Source: Bedellia somnulentella
Lineage: Eukaryota; Arthropoda; Insecta; Lepidoptera; Bedelliidae
Assembly (NCBI GenBank): GCA_963576735.1
Contig: OY755175.1
Location: 17,500,401-17,564,400, forward strand
Length of the DNA stretch: 64,000 bases
Direction of reading: 5' to 3'
The notes beneath the pieces were generated by a model that was given only the letters and a program-made list of their open reading frames with translations, had not been told where the DNA came from and searched no databases. This document shows, in pieces, positions 11,564 to 23,099 of the stretch; position 1 is the first letter of the stretch; each line of letters opens with the position of its first letter. A program made the translations under genes and the position numbers.

Positions 11564-12454
11564 CTGGGGTGGAAAGGGTATGTTAGAAAACGTGGAAGAA
11601 GTTGCAGTGAGCGAATTGCGAGTTTTATCGAATCGTTTACTTTACGCCGTAGTAAAGTACTGCTATCCTTAGCATCAGGAGTAAAAGAGACACAGATATG
11701 TATTGTTTTCACTCGGATTTATGGAACTCAATCATTCTGACCGAAAACGGAATTTTGATTGAAACTTACAATCCGCCTACAGGTTTAATCTCTACTGAGA
11801 GCAGTCAACTTTATAAAATAGTCATAAAACACACGTAAGCAATTAGTCAGTCTAGCGCTCCGTTTGTTAAAACAAAGTAATATAACTGATACTAAAACAA
11901 CAAAAGAACTAAAAAATACAAAAAAAATGTTGCTGCATTCTGCATATTCTCCTTTTTTTTCTTAAATAGTAGTACATACATCCCGATATTAGAGCATTTA
12001 ATTGAAAATTTTTGACACTTTGTACAGTCACATACACTGAGGACCACATATATCCCAATACTTATTCCCCTCTGGAAACGCTCGATCTGCGCCAGTTCGC
12101 TATCACATATACTATAGTTCATACGCTTATATAGTGTCGGTACACTCGCACGCACTTTTGGTTCTTGTAATAAATTGTACAGACAAACTTGGTGCAAGTA
12201 AGACAATTATTATTCTTCATTACTTAAAGTTTCGGAATAATTACCACCTTTATTTAAAATAAAATATCCAATGTCATCACGATCTTAATCAATGTACAAA
12301 CAGCAATTTATCAAATTCGCCACTTTGTATTGTGCGTTTGCGCCCGCCGCGCCGGTCGCGGCATTCTGTGATGTTCTGCGACACGCGCCAACGCGGCGCG
12401 TTAAAAGAGCGACGGTATATAAGCGAATGAACAATCCAATGACGTGACACTCAC
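11564..12454. other. AK intron, no recognised feature
   Basis: AT-rich intron between AK exons 4 and 5. A GC-rich patch near 12340-12400 adjoins exon 4 but shows no coding signal of its own. No mobile element was recognised. Confidence 0.6.
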
Positions 12455-12674
12455 GTCTCGCTGGAACTGGTCGGTCTGCGGCAGGTCGCGCGGGAAGCCG
12501 TCCAGCGCCAGGCCGCAGCCCGCGCGCGCCGCGTCCCGCACGGCGTCCCGCACCAGCCGCAGCACCACGTCGCGCGGCGCCATCTCGCCGCCCGTCAGCG
12601 CCACCCGGCACAGAGCGGCGTCCGAGCCCGGCCCGCCGCCCGCGTCCGACAGCGCGCGGAGGCGTTGGCCCACG
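12455..12674 (-). CDS. AK5-like gene, exon 4 (second AK domain, NMP-binding core)
   Basis: The exon is 220 nt with acceptor cccatgtag and donor GAC|gtgagt. Its first base completes an AGC codon with exon 3, then 73 codons follow to a phase-0 end. It encodes VGQRLRALSD (family position of the T/S-G-D-L-L-R motif), GGEMAPRDVVLRLVRDAV (family G-x-L-V-P-x-x-x-V) and GLALDGFPRDLPQTDQF (family G-F-L-I-D-G-Y/F-P-R-x-x-x-Q). The last motif binds the AMP base and is well kept. The T-G-D-L part is altered to VGQ. The exon is extremely GC-rich. ORFs on the opposite strand and other frames are shadows. Confidence 0.9.
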
Positions 12675-13814
12675 CTACATGGGAAATAAATTAATATAAT
12701 GCTGGTTAGGTGTGTAATGTAGGCTAAGCAGAGCATAGTCAATAGCACGGTTGGGGCTTTTTAAATGATTGTTGAGAAATATTACTAAAAATCTATCGAC
12801 AAAGATGGTTATCGATATATTTAAGGACCGAAGTGACTATAATTCTATTGGTGCCGCTTTGCGGTCGAACTAATTTGCTGAGCAGTACGCCGCTCGCTCG
12901 CGCGCTCATCATCTTGAATATGCTGGCTACTGATATAGATATTTTTAATTGTAGGTTGAGTGAGTTCACAGAAAGATCGTTAAAATTCGTATGTTACAAT
13001 AAGTAGTACAAATTTTTTCTCATTTTATAAGTAAACATCGCATTAGGCTATTGTCTGTAATGGTGTTTGTAAAATATGATGATGAATAAATAAATAAAAT
13101 AAATGTCTGGTTCCCCAGTTCAAACATTAAAGCTAGCATATATATAGATAGACTAATAAACAATACATATCAAATGAAGTAGCAGTTTTTTTAATGGTCA
13201 ATAATACTATCCAGATTTACTACATGCAGGTAAAGAATTGGATGGACTGCCTGACGACATCAATAACTTTTCTTTACCGCTCTAAAGCTTGTAGATGCCA
13301 CATTTTAATTTAAAGCAATGCAGTAAAAGTTTCCACAAGATGATACGAACACTTGGTTTATGTTTCGAAAATCACACGGATAGAAACAGCAATGTAAGGC
13401 AGATAGATCTCTGTGAAAATTGATGATTACTGGCTGATACGAAGACCATATCATTTTCGACGACAAGTCGCTTATTTGATGCTCTACCTGATAATGTAGT
13501 TAGTTACGATTTTAACAGCTCGGTACTGAAGAAATGAAAGACATACATATATTAACACTGAACTGCTGGAAATGCTAAGTCAGCTTCCAAGTTCGTTGCT
13601 ACTACGCAAGTTATTGTGCTACACTATTATTTTATTAACTATTGTTTTGTATTTTAATATCTCTTAATTAGTATGTATCATATTATTTTCTATGTGTTTG
13701 TATATTTTTTTGCGCTTTGTAATTTTTGTAGTTTACAATGTTAATGTAGCAGTGCAGCGAATAAATATTTTTCTTCTTCTTCATTTATCCCCAAAGAAAT
13801 CCAAAACGTATTAC

Positions 13815-13945
13815 CTGAAATGCATCCAGCCCGGGCGCTGCGCCACCGTCCGCTGGCACAGCTCGGCCTTGTTGCTGCCGGGCCCGCCCACCACCCACAG
13901 CACGGGCGGCGTGGTGGCGACGCCGCGGACCCGGATCAGTTCCGC
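13815..13945 (-). CDS. AK5-like gene, exon 3 (second AK domain, P-loop)
   Basis: The exon is 131 nt: 43 codons plus two bases, with acceptor tattccag and donor CAG|gtaata. It encodes AELIRVRGVATTPPVLWVVG then GGPGSNKAELCQR and ends WMHF. The P-loop is recognisable (family G-G-P-G-S-G-K-G-T-Q); Gly and Lys of GxxGxxK remain, but SGKGTQ has become SNKAEL. With the changes in exon 4 this suggests weakened or altered catalysis in the second domain, though that is inference. Phase 0 at the start fits exon 2, across a 15.8-kb intron that holds an LTR element and an R2-type LINE. Confidence 0.88.
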
Positions 13946-14052
13946 CTGGAATAAATACGAATGATCTCCAAGATCAAAGCAGTGGGAGAAATAAACTTTG
14001 AGCTAAATTAAAATTACACAAAGTCTAAATTACAGGATTTCTTTTTTTAATA

Positions 14053-14092
14053 TTATATTTTATTTATTATTCAAGAACATATCATATAACAA
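14053..14092 (-). mobile_element. Short 3'-end fragment of the R2-type LINE
   Basis: Reverse complement of the 3' terminus of the LINE at 23450-26413 (its last ~38 bases, 'gttatatgatatgttcttg' onward to the 'aataaataaa' end). It helps define that element's 3' end. Homology stops abruptly on both sides. Confidence 0.6.
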
Positions 14093-14254
14093 GTTTTTTA
14101 GGTTTGAGTTGGTACCTACGTAAAATTTTGTGCTCTCACTTTTTATTAATTTTTTGCCATTAAAAAAGCGTCAATTGCTTTTTCAAGTGATCAATAGTTA
14201 TCTTTTAGAGTAGTGCATTAATTTTCCGAAACAACATAGTAAAAATACGACGTT

Positions 14255-14480
14255 TTAGTGCAATATTGTGCAAGAATCAAAGTGCTTCATCGGAACGCGT
14301 AAGCGACGCAATCTGCACGGCGCTTAAGACCTTTTTCTCACCGACTCTCAAACCAACGGCCAACCGCTTGTGGATTTTTGCACCGCTGCGCGCGAAGATA
14401 CACAAACATTACAAATCATGTATTTCTGCGTCTACCTCCGGTAACGGCTACCGACAAGATCCGAGTTCCGATCCATAATC
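14255..14480. other. Unidentified GC-richer stretch beside the 5' LTR
   Basis: A ~225-bp block much less AT-rich than its surroundings, with a 70-codon plus-strand ORF that I do not recognise. It ends just before the LTR element's target site. It may be the 5' untranslated part of another mobile element, possibly the R2-type LINE that resumes after the LTR element. Confidence 0.35.
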
Positions 14481-14518
14481 TGGATTATTTGTAATGCAAT
14501 CGATTATGTGTGGAGATG

Positions 14519-14522
14519 ATAC
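14519..14522. repeat. Target-site duplication ATAC of LTR element (left)
   Basis: ATAC directly precedes the 5' LTR. The same four bases follow the 3' LTR at 22915-22918. A 4-bp duplication fits Ty3/gypsy-type integration. Confidence 0.8.
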
Positions 14523-15035
14523 TGTAAGCTTATAATAATGAGTGTGCTATGATTGGCTATTATACTGTATAATTTATACTATTTATAATTGATAAACTGT
14601 ATAGTTTTATTGTGTAATCATATTATTTACCTATTTAATAAGTATTAGTGGTGTCGTGTATGAATAATGAGATACTAGTTTGACTTTACTTCAAAACAGC
14701 TCACGCTGATTAAAATAATGATTGTAATTAAATCCATAATTTTGGTAAATACTCATTTCTAAAATGTTATTATTTATTTATAAATGAGTTGTAATGATGA
14801 TTATGTAGATTTGAGTGGAGTATTAATAATGAGACTGTCAGTTGATTTAAATCAACTGACAGTCAACTGACTTAAGGTTAGGTAAGGTATAAATATACGA
14901 TCTCTGTTTTTGCGGGGGCAATTGTCAGTAGTCCGTTGTATCGGCAAGTGGTTGTGAAAGATGAAATTATACGAAGTGTACCGCTATTTTGGGTTTTATT
15001 TCAAAACCTCCACACTCCCTGAAGTTGACCCTACA
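14523..15035 (+). repeat. 5' LTR
   Basis: 513 bp, TG...CA ends. Contains a TATAAATA box (14888-14895), an insect-style TCAGT initiator (14925-14929) and a 32-bp perfect palindrome (14833-14864) upstream of the TATA box. I found no difference from the 3' LTR on reading both through; they align with a constant offset of 7879. Confidence 0.92.
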
Positions 15036-15051
15036 ACTCAGAAGTGAGGAT
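15036..15051 (+). other. Candidate primer-binding site (tRNA-Leu type)
   Basis: ACTCAGAAGTGAGGAT follows the 5' LTR at once. It resembles the complement of the 3' end of insect tRNA-Leu (TCAGAAGTGGGAT), as used by mdg3-like elements, but lacks the usual TGG at its start. Confidence 0.5.
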
Positions 15052-17100
15052 AGGCGAAAAATATCACGTTTTTCGTACTGCGCCTACGTAAGTACCCTGT
15101 TCTTTTTTTTTGTGTTTGCGTAATTAGAATCCTTGGTATGGTGAAATTGCCTTCTTCTTTATAAAATAGCATCCATAAACAGTCGTAAATAATAAAGTCT
15201 ATTTCAATTGAAGGCAAGAAAGTATTTTAAAAGAATTTTCATTTATTCTCAAAAACATAGGGGCGATACATAAGAGTGTTAATCTGTTACATACTTGAGC
15301 CTGATATCTAGTCCTTTTTTTCCCGATAGCTCAGATTGTTTTTTTTTTCAAAGCTATTATCGAATCTCTGATTATCGAATAATATTGAAATGTTGGATCG
15401 ATATACAGTATAGTGAATTTTCTAAAACATTTTTCGTTTATGATTGTGAGTACACGTGCGAAAACAGTACACTTTGAAATTATGACATATGGCATTACAA
15501 CATCTGTTTAAAGCATTACATGTGATGCTACGATCTAACAATTCCTACTATCAGGCGTGTGGTGTTGTGTAATTAATTAAATATTTCGTGTAATGGGAAT
15601 ATAAATATATCACATGAGGTAGAATAGCAGTGTTATAGGTAGTTATAGAATTACGTGAGCGAGTAAGACGGGATTAGAGAAGAAATGTATCCATTACTTT
15701 TTAAATATTTATACGTTTTTGAATAAAGTTATTTTGTCATCATACTTTTACTCGCGTTTATTTAACTCAAGTGTGGTCCAGGCTTAGGACTAGCAATGTG
15801 CATGGATTCATTTGATGTTTACAAAGATTCGAAATGTATGTCAAGATAACACGATTTTAAATATCAAACAATTACGAGTATCAAAATCAATCGATAAATT
15901 ATATTGAACTTGATTTTAGAAATAAATTGAATGTCCCGGTGCTAATCCAAAATTATGAAAACTTAATGCATTAATTGTAAACCTAGAAAACTACAATTTG
16001 ATTTTAATGTAGTAAGAGTTTTAGTTACACTGAATTAAATAAAATACATGCCTGAGACGAATGTTGACGGGATTCATCGATGTTAACCGAACTCTTTGAA
16101 TACAATTTAAAACTTTTTGCTATTATAATTAAAACAACTATTGACTTTAGGATATTTTTATTGCTATCGTTTTAAGTATCACTTTCATTTGCTTACCCAT
16201 ACGTTCGTTACCGATCAATCACGCAGCATCACACTGCAGTGCTCTATGGTAGTGTAATGGAATGAAATGTAAGGCCATGCTAAGTGTGATGTTTGGAACG
16301 GTCGAGTAATGTGTAATGTATCAGTACGCGTCCGAGCGATATTACGTGTGATGCATTGCTCGCATTGCTTACACCATGCCTGGTTGTGAGTATCCAGGTT
16401 GTTTTTTTATATTTTGTACAACTCAACTGCAAACTTACCATAGGTTTACTACAAATTACTACTACTACTGCTACTAAAATTTTAGCAAACCTGTAAGTTT
16501 AAAAAAATAAAATAGAAAAATATTGAGGCCTTTTATGTTTATAAATCTAGTTTTGGAACATAATACGAAGGAACACATAGTTGTTTTAATACTCATCATG
16601 ATGCATAATATCTTAATTATTTATTTTAAATTTGAGATAGTCACCCGCTTATTGTAGTGTCTTCATATTATTCACGTAAGAGGTAAAAACGTCAAAATCA
16701 AAATATTCTTTATTAAACCAAGTAGGTATTATACATTTTCTTCGGTCCCCTGTAAAGCTGTACAAAGCGTGTGTAAGATAATACCGTGAGTCCGTAAGAG
16801 AATTACATGACCAAGGATTAATAAAGTAACTGTTTAAATATTAGTTTGCAATACAAAGTAAGAATTAAACATTTTGAAACTTTTAACAACTACCTTCTAA
16901 TAAAATAGTCAGCCGTACATTTGTTATCAGTGAAATATTTAAGTTACATTTGCGAAGGTCGCCTTACATTTCAATAAAAGAAAATTGGATTTGCGTTATA
17001 CTAATTGTTAGGCCCATTGAGATCAAAGAAACTAAAGTATGTGTACTGAGGGTTGGCTTGATTGTTTACTAAGCTGAAATTTGTCAGTTTCAGTTCTCCA
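15052..17100. other. LTR element interior, AT-rich, non-coding
   Basis: No gag start or other coding signal was recognised. Short ORFs here lack known motifs. A 'caaaatattctttattaaacc' block near 16700 resembles a common lepidopteran repeat end, and a similar one occurs near 17906. Confidence 0.5.
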
Positions 17101-17101
17101 C

Positions 17102-18170
17102 CATGGATCGAGAAGAGAGCAGGAGTCGTAGCCTCAGTTACGATAGATTGAGCGCAGAATTGGCATGGAGGTGCCAAAAAAAAAAAAAAAGCCAGTCAAC
17201 ACGGAGGTGTTGGAGATGACAGGAAGCGCTTTGCTGAACGACCGTGGGTATTACGGGAGCGTGGTACCGAGGTCAATCGACAACCGTGGGTATTACGGGA
17301 GCGTGATACCGAGGTAAATCGACCGTGGGTATTATGGGAGCGTGATACCGAGGTCAATCGAGGTGAACAGGTGAACAACGAATAGTCCAATAACAGCGGA
17401 GAGGTCTCTTCGTAAGCCGGTTCGGCGTACACCAGAGCGTTCGCCTAGCGCGAGGACGAGAAAATAGCAGGGAGCGATGTTCACAGCATTGTGCACGCAA
17501 ACGCGAGGGTGGATACTATTCCCAAAATAAAATAGACAGTAACCGCAGCTCTTTGGTTGGGTCGCTTAGTTTGAAACGACGTAGGGTAAATGATAATGGA
17601 TGAGCTATTGTTTATTTTGTCTGAGATGCTGGCTGAAAGAGTTCAGTACGGAGAATCGCTTGATCAATATTATTACGCCAAAAACAATCTACTAAATTAA
17701 TGTAAAATTAATGGGCGCCAGGATGTAGATTGTCTGCTGCACGGTGTAGGGTAGGTGCGCAGGCAGCTGCTTAAACCCGAACAAGTTTTTAATTTCTTTA
17801 ATACGGTTAAAGTTGGTCAATATGGTGAACATCTTGAATGATTCTCAAGGCGAAAAATTGATCGCAAATGTACTCTGCTTTTGCGATGGACAAGATGCTT
17901 CAAATTCAAATTTATTTACCGAAAAGGGCAAAATACAACTTGTAATTATTTAACTATATAAACTCAATTAATGCTAGGTAGATTTACAAATTCTTAATGT
18001 AAGGTTTTACGAATGTGTTTAATTGTAGCTCAATCTATAATAATAGAAAACGATTTGAATTTTCGGGTAATTTCAAAAAGTTTGTTATATTTGTGTCTCC
18101 GGACTGGGCGAACCTGTTGGGCAGATGCCGGAATTTTCACTTTGTCGCGGAGGCCTTATTGATGTAATGA
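17102..18170 (+). pseudogene. Broken gag remnant of the LTR element
   Basis: Starts near an ATG (MDREESRSRSLSYDRLSAEL), then breaks at a poly(A) run. 17595-17820 keeps text typical of Ty3/gypsy-like capsids: ERVQYGESLDQYYYAKNNLL, a stop, then CKINGRQDVDCLLHGV, another stop, then KPEQVFNFFNTVK. Near 18080 a CYIC...GQMPEF stretch looks like a damaged zinc knuckle. Several in-frame stops and frameshifts mean no full Gag can be made. Homology is from memory of insect capsid patterns. Confidence 0.65.
17241..17361 (+). repeat. Minisatellite, three ~40-bp units
   Basis: Three direct copies starting 'accgtgggtatta' at 17241, 17283 and 17322 (spacing 42 and 39), inside the gag remnant. Confidence 0.85.
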
Positions 18171-18589
18171 TATTGAAACCAATATTTAATATTTACATCA
18201 AATGGGGACTACTACTGATTTAATAGATTGAATATTCTGTTTCAAAAATTGATCATAGTTACAATTTGTGAATGTATTGTTCCTGTTTTGTATACATTTT
18301 ATATTTTTTGCATTAATGTTCAGTATTGCAAATTAATAAGATAGTGTATTTGAATATCAATAATAAAACTAAATTCCATTACTTAAATTAAATAATATCA
18401 ACAATATCAAAGATAAATTATTATAATTATGACCGCCTTGTTCACCTGGTCTGGCTGGAAAAGTCTTCTCATTTGTCAGTTCATTGCAGCGAACAAAAAA
18501 AAAAATATATACATACCAAGAAGGGTAATCCGAAGGATAAAAATGAAAAACAATGAAATAGCTCAAGTTCAGCTTTAGACCTGGAACTT

Positions 18590-18800
18590 GATAAATACTT
18601 AACTGACATCAAAGTAAATGGGGTAGCACTAAATTGCTGTGTAGAGGTTGTAAGTCACGCTCTATCATAAAACCTACTAAAGCCAGAGAGCTCAACTTTG
18701 ATATGATAGTTCCAAAGGGTATACCTCTACTCAGGGCTATAGGTAGGGCTCTGATAAATCCCGTGAGCATTACAACTACAACGTAGAAGTTCAGAACGTA
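18590..18800 (+). pseudogene. Broken protease remnant of the LTR element
   Basis: Reads LTDIKVNGVALNCCVEVVSHAL, then a stop, then remnants like PKGIPLLRAIG. The pattern 'vngv.l.c.vD.GS' is the retropepsin start, but the catalytic D-T/S-G is lost (VEVVS). No reverse transcriptase follows. Confidence 0.5.
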
Positions 18801-21640
18801 AAACGAACGATAAAGACGTACATCGGTGGAGACTATGTTTTATTTGTCATATAAACCAAATCAGCATCAAACATTCAATACTTTTCTTCTGAAGTTTTCT
18901 TAAATCTTAAGTAATTTTTAGCCAAAATCTTTAGTAGCTTTGAGATATCTTAACCATAATAGATATGCTGGTGTATAGGTGCATGGGTTGGTAGAGAGTG
19001 ATAAACATCATAGCATAAACGTCAACAAGGGTATACCTCCTGCATACCTGTGATCCTCTCGCGGACACGATAGCTGCCTACAACGACTTAGGCATCAAGA
19101 TGAACTGTCTGTGTGAATTATAATTGTCTTATTTTCGTTAATTCTGGTATTTAAGTCATAATCATTAGCACAGAATCTAAATCCATTGCATATCCTTCGG
19201 GAAATATTAAATTTTTAGCCATTCATGTCCAAATTAAGACTGTAATTATCACCATCTTATATGCTTTGCTTTGGATCCGAAATAAAAGATTTCGATGCAA
19301 ATATATTATAAAACAAATAATAACTTCTATCATCACAATATATCAATTACGATAAAGTGTACGATACGGGCTAAAATGTCAAATACGTGAATTTTTATAG
19401 GGCTAGTATAGAATCCGCCACACTAGGGTCACCCACTCACACTTATTTAAGCACACCGTGTATTATTTTTGGATATCGCTGTCATCTTTGTCTTGTCAAT
19501 CTATATACATAAGTGAAGCACAATTAATATATAATCTTAACATTGTTTCTGTACTTTAAAAGTGCCGCTCATCATAACTGTCAAGACTATAACTGTAGAT
19601 TTTACCTCAAATCTTCGCCCTGCTTCCATTTGTTAAAAATATAATTAGAACCACGATCAGGGGAAGGTAAAAATAAATTAAAATGGTATAAATCAAAATT
19701 ATGTACATTTTACCATAGCTTAATATTTATTAGAGAAACAAACTGTACACAATATTTCAAGCAAGGATGACCTCTAAAGTTTCTACCAATAGTTATAGTA
19801 TAGTATACTAATTTTGAAGTTGATATAGAAAATTGCAAATTAAAATAAGTATTTAAAACAAAATAATTGTACATCGGCTATGATATGGATAGTTTATAGA
19901 GATGAATTCGTTTGAAGGCATCAGATTGTCATCCCCACCAGACCAAGCGAATATAACAAGATTTTAAAAACATGTACATGTATAATTAATTATGATATTA
20001 TTATTATTAAGTATACCTAAATAAGATTCTTTGTCATATATGGTACTAATTTTGAAGTAGGTATATTTATATTTAAAAACTGGTAATAAACATCAAATAC
20101 AAAAAGAAATATATATGTAAGATTGTATGATATATATGTAAGATAATATATAAAGTTATCCATATTGAGGGAATAAAAGGGTAATTTATGTTACAAAAGT
20201 TTATTCAGTAATAAATTCAGATGGTGTAATTTAAACACAAAAGTAACAATAATCAATCAGAGAATAAATCAGAAATCGCTCAGCGTAATAGTGTGCTATG
20301 CGCGCGATTTATTAATCTAGCAACTTAAGGTATCTGGTACGAAGTATATTGACTAGGTACAAGTCAGCATAGGTACTAAGACCAAGAGTGGACGGACAGT
20401 TTTTCCGGGAGCAGAATGCTCTTGAGTCAAATCAGAAACGGGAAACTCCTTTCTATTGGCCATATGAGTTAGTTATAGCAAATCCCCGTGCAACTATTAT
20501 TTTCCAAGGAAATTATTATTTTCGGTACACAATCAATAAGAGCTTATTTAGAACTAGCTTACCATTATCATAAAGCTTACTAAATAAAAGTCAAGGTAGG
20601 AAAAATTAATAAACCCTGTACATTAAATTATCATGGTCAGGCATATATAAATTTAAAAAAAGAAAAATTTTATATTATTAAAAAAAAAAAAAACCTAACT
20701 TAAAATCTAAAAACTTCTTCCAGTTCCTCTTATCGGGAAAGGGTACCTAAGATGCTGGAAGCGGTACCGCGTTGTATGGCAAGATAAGATACATATATTG
20801 ATGGATAAAAGTACTTAAAATACATACTTTAAAATAAATAAATTCATAATCTAAATAATTATATCATGAGAAAGTTTTAGGACTCGAACATTAAAGGTTG
20901 ATCGGCTGATTCAACAAAGTCCAACTGTTTACAAAAGTATTTAAAATGAATAAATGCTCAATAAAAAAAGAAAAAATGTCATATTCGGAAAATGGGGTGC
21001 GGAATGTGAATCGGATTCTAGTATTGTAGGACGAACAGCTGAAGTTTAACCTTGATTACAAGTCCTTTTTATGGATGGTTTTCAATAAAATTAGTTGATC
21101 CCTAGTGTCCTTTGTACATCTTAAGGGTTTTAAAGTTAGAACGTCCAGTGGCTGATGATGATGATGATGATGATGAAGTTAGGAAGGTTGTCTAAATATG
21201 GAAATCTATAGTGAGGTGTTTAATACACTTATTTCGATTTTGTTGAAGCATTTTTATATAAACTTGATACATGGGGTCCCATACAGTATAATATATTTCC
21301 ATAGCAACCACCATAGTAGTTCTGATTGTGACATTAAGGCTCGTACCGCGTCTTAAAAGCACTCCCTAATGACAGTCATACCTAGAAGGCAGTAATGATC
21401 TAAGCGATTTAAATAGTGAATAAATAAAAAAAAAATATATAAGAAAATCACATAAGTACGATATAATATATAAACAAATAATTAATAATTAAGTTATAAC
21501 CTCACGAGTATGTGAGTTGTGAATCTGCCTATTCTTTTTACTAACGTATTGATCTCTCCATTGAAGAGTTGTCTGGAAGAGATAGTTTTAAGCCACCAAT
21601 TGTGCTTCTGTTTAGCAGTGTAATCTTTGTAAAATGTTTT
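18801..21640. other. LTR element interior filler
   Basis: AT-rich; no coding signal. Contains a (gat)n microsatellite near 21150-21176. This is where pol would be expected, but no RT or integrase motif was found in any frame. Confidence 0.5.
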
Positions 21641-21647
21641 AACTGTG

Positions 21648-22060
21648 ATGACTGCTTCCATGGCCTCGCGGTTGAGCGCTTGGTTTCGGGTGCGGAGGTC
21701 TCGAGTTCGATCCCCGGGGGGGTGATCACCTTACAAATTTGATTTGTAAGATTTGACCGAGTTTGGAGGGATATTGCAGGCTTGAATCACCTGACTATCC
21801 GAGAATTAAGATGATTCCGTGCTTCCGAGGGCACGTTGGGCCGTCGCTCCCGGCTACTGTTGCGGTGGTGGTCGTTGGTCTGCCAGCCCGCAATTGGCCG
21901 GCGTGGTGGACTGTGGCCAGATCGCCCTATGTAGGGTGGGCTGGAGCCCCTTGGTGGGGACATATATGGACTGTGAGGAGGAGGTACGTGATGAGTACCA
22001 TTATGAGTTCTATTCTATTCTATATTTATGTGCTTAATGTTACAATTCGTATAAATAAAA
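21648..22060 (+). repeat. tRNA-like SINE (family E) inside the LTR element
   Basis: Begins with a tRNA-like head (ggcctcgcggttgagcgc, then B-box-like gagttcgatcccc at 21707-21719). A GC-rich body follows to an AT-rich end. It is GC-rich against its surroundings. I do not recognise the family; the ORFs across it are shadows. Confidence 0.5.
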
Positions 22061-22401
22061 AATAAAAAAATACATTGTTAGTGTGTAATGTGTAGAATAT
22101 GTAAATAAAAATATATATGTATATTGAATGTGTAAATAATATGTAAATGTCTGTAAAACTATGTGTATGATATGTGTGTGCATATATATGTATAAAAAGT
22201 TAATGCAATCGCAATTATGAAACATTAGTACGGATTAACACATTAGGACCTGTTAATTTTGAATCACTTGTTACCAGGATTTGCAAGTTATTTCAAGAAC
22301 TTACCTATGTATAAAAAAATATATAATATAATAAAGTTTTATTAATTCTTTAAAAATATTTCCAAAAGCGAAGGGACTCGCTTATAACAGGAAGGCCGAG
22401 C

Positions 22402-22914
22402 TGTAAGCTTATAATAATGAGTGTGCTATGATTGGCTATTATACTGTATAATTTATACTATTTATAATTGATAAACTGTATAGTTTTATTGTGTAATCAT
22501 ATTATTTACCTATTTAATAAGTATTAGTGGTGTCGTGTATGAATAATGAGATACTAGTTTGACTTTACTTCAAAACAGCTCACGCTGATTAAAATAATGA
22601 TTGTAATTAAATCCATAATTTTGGTAAATACTCATTTCTAAAATGTTATTATTTATTTATAAATGAGTTGTAATGATGATTATGTAGATTTGAGTGGAGT
22701 ATTAATAATGAGACTGTCAGTTGATTTAAATCAACTGACAGTCAACTGACTTAAGGTTAGGTAAGGTATAAATATACGATCTCTGTTTTTGCGGGGGCAA
22801 TTGTCAGTAGTCCGTTGTATCGGCAAGTGGTTGTGAAAGATGAAATTATACGAAGTGTACCGCTATTTTGGGTTTTATTTCAAAACCTCCACACTCCCTG
22901 AAGTTGACCCTACA
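22402..22914 (+). repeat. 3' LTR
   Basis: 513 bp, matches the 5' LTR with no difference seen, including the 32-bp palindrome (22712-22743) and TATA box. Preceded by the purine-rich tract and followed by the ATAC duplication (22915-22918). Confidence 0.92.
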
Positions 22915-23099
22915 ATACGTATTGTCGTTCGTTGATGATTGGAACAGTCGTTGATATTTAAACGATTCCTTAGAAGAGCTAAGAACAGTGAACACCAGCT
23001 CCACTCCAAGTTGGACTACATACATTGTACTACATCGTCCAACTACATTGTACACTGATGTCCAAATCTACAATTTCTTCTTCTGCGCGATACATTTTA

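Larger units (their letters stand above)
14523..22914 (+). mobile_element. Non-autonomous LTR retrotransposon, 8.4 kb
   Basis: Two 513-bp LTRs (14523-15035 and 22402-22914) appear identical and start TGTAAG and end CTACA. They are flanked by ATAC duplications. After the 5' LTR comes a primer-binding-like site for tRNA-Leu. Before the 3' LTR lies a purine-rich tract (aggaaggccgag). The interior has only broken gag and protease remnants and no reverse transcriptase or integrase, and much of it is AT-rich filler with other repeats. Identical LTRs imply recent insertion, so it was probably moved by proteins of a related element. It sits in the large AK intron, antisense to the gene. Confidence 0.88.

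Noticed and set aside
12285..12748. Overlapping ORFs on both strands at a GC-rich block
   Set aside because: Only the minus-strand frame of AK exon 4 matches a kinase and has splice sites; the others come from GC-rich sequence lacking stops.
13100..13800. Possible extra exon between AK exons 3 and 4
   Set aside because: Exons 3 and 4 join in phase across a conserved part of the fold, leaving no room for one.
14523..22914. Two independent solo LTRs
   Set aside because: Matching ATAC only at the outer edges, a PBS-like site after the left LTR and a purine tract before the right one show a single full element.
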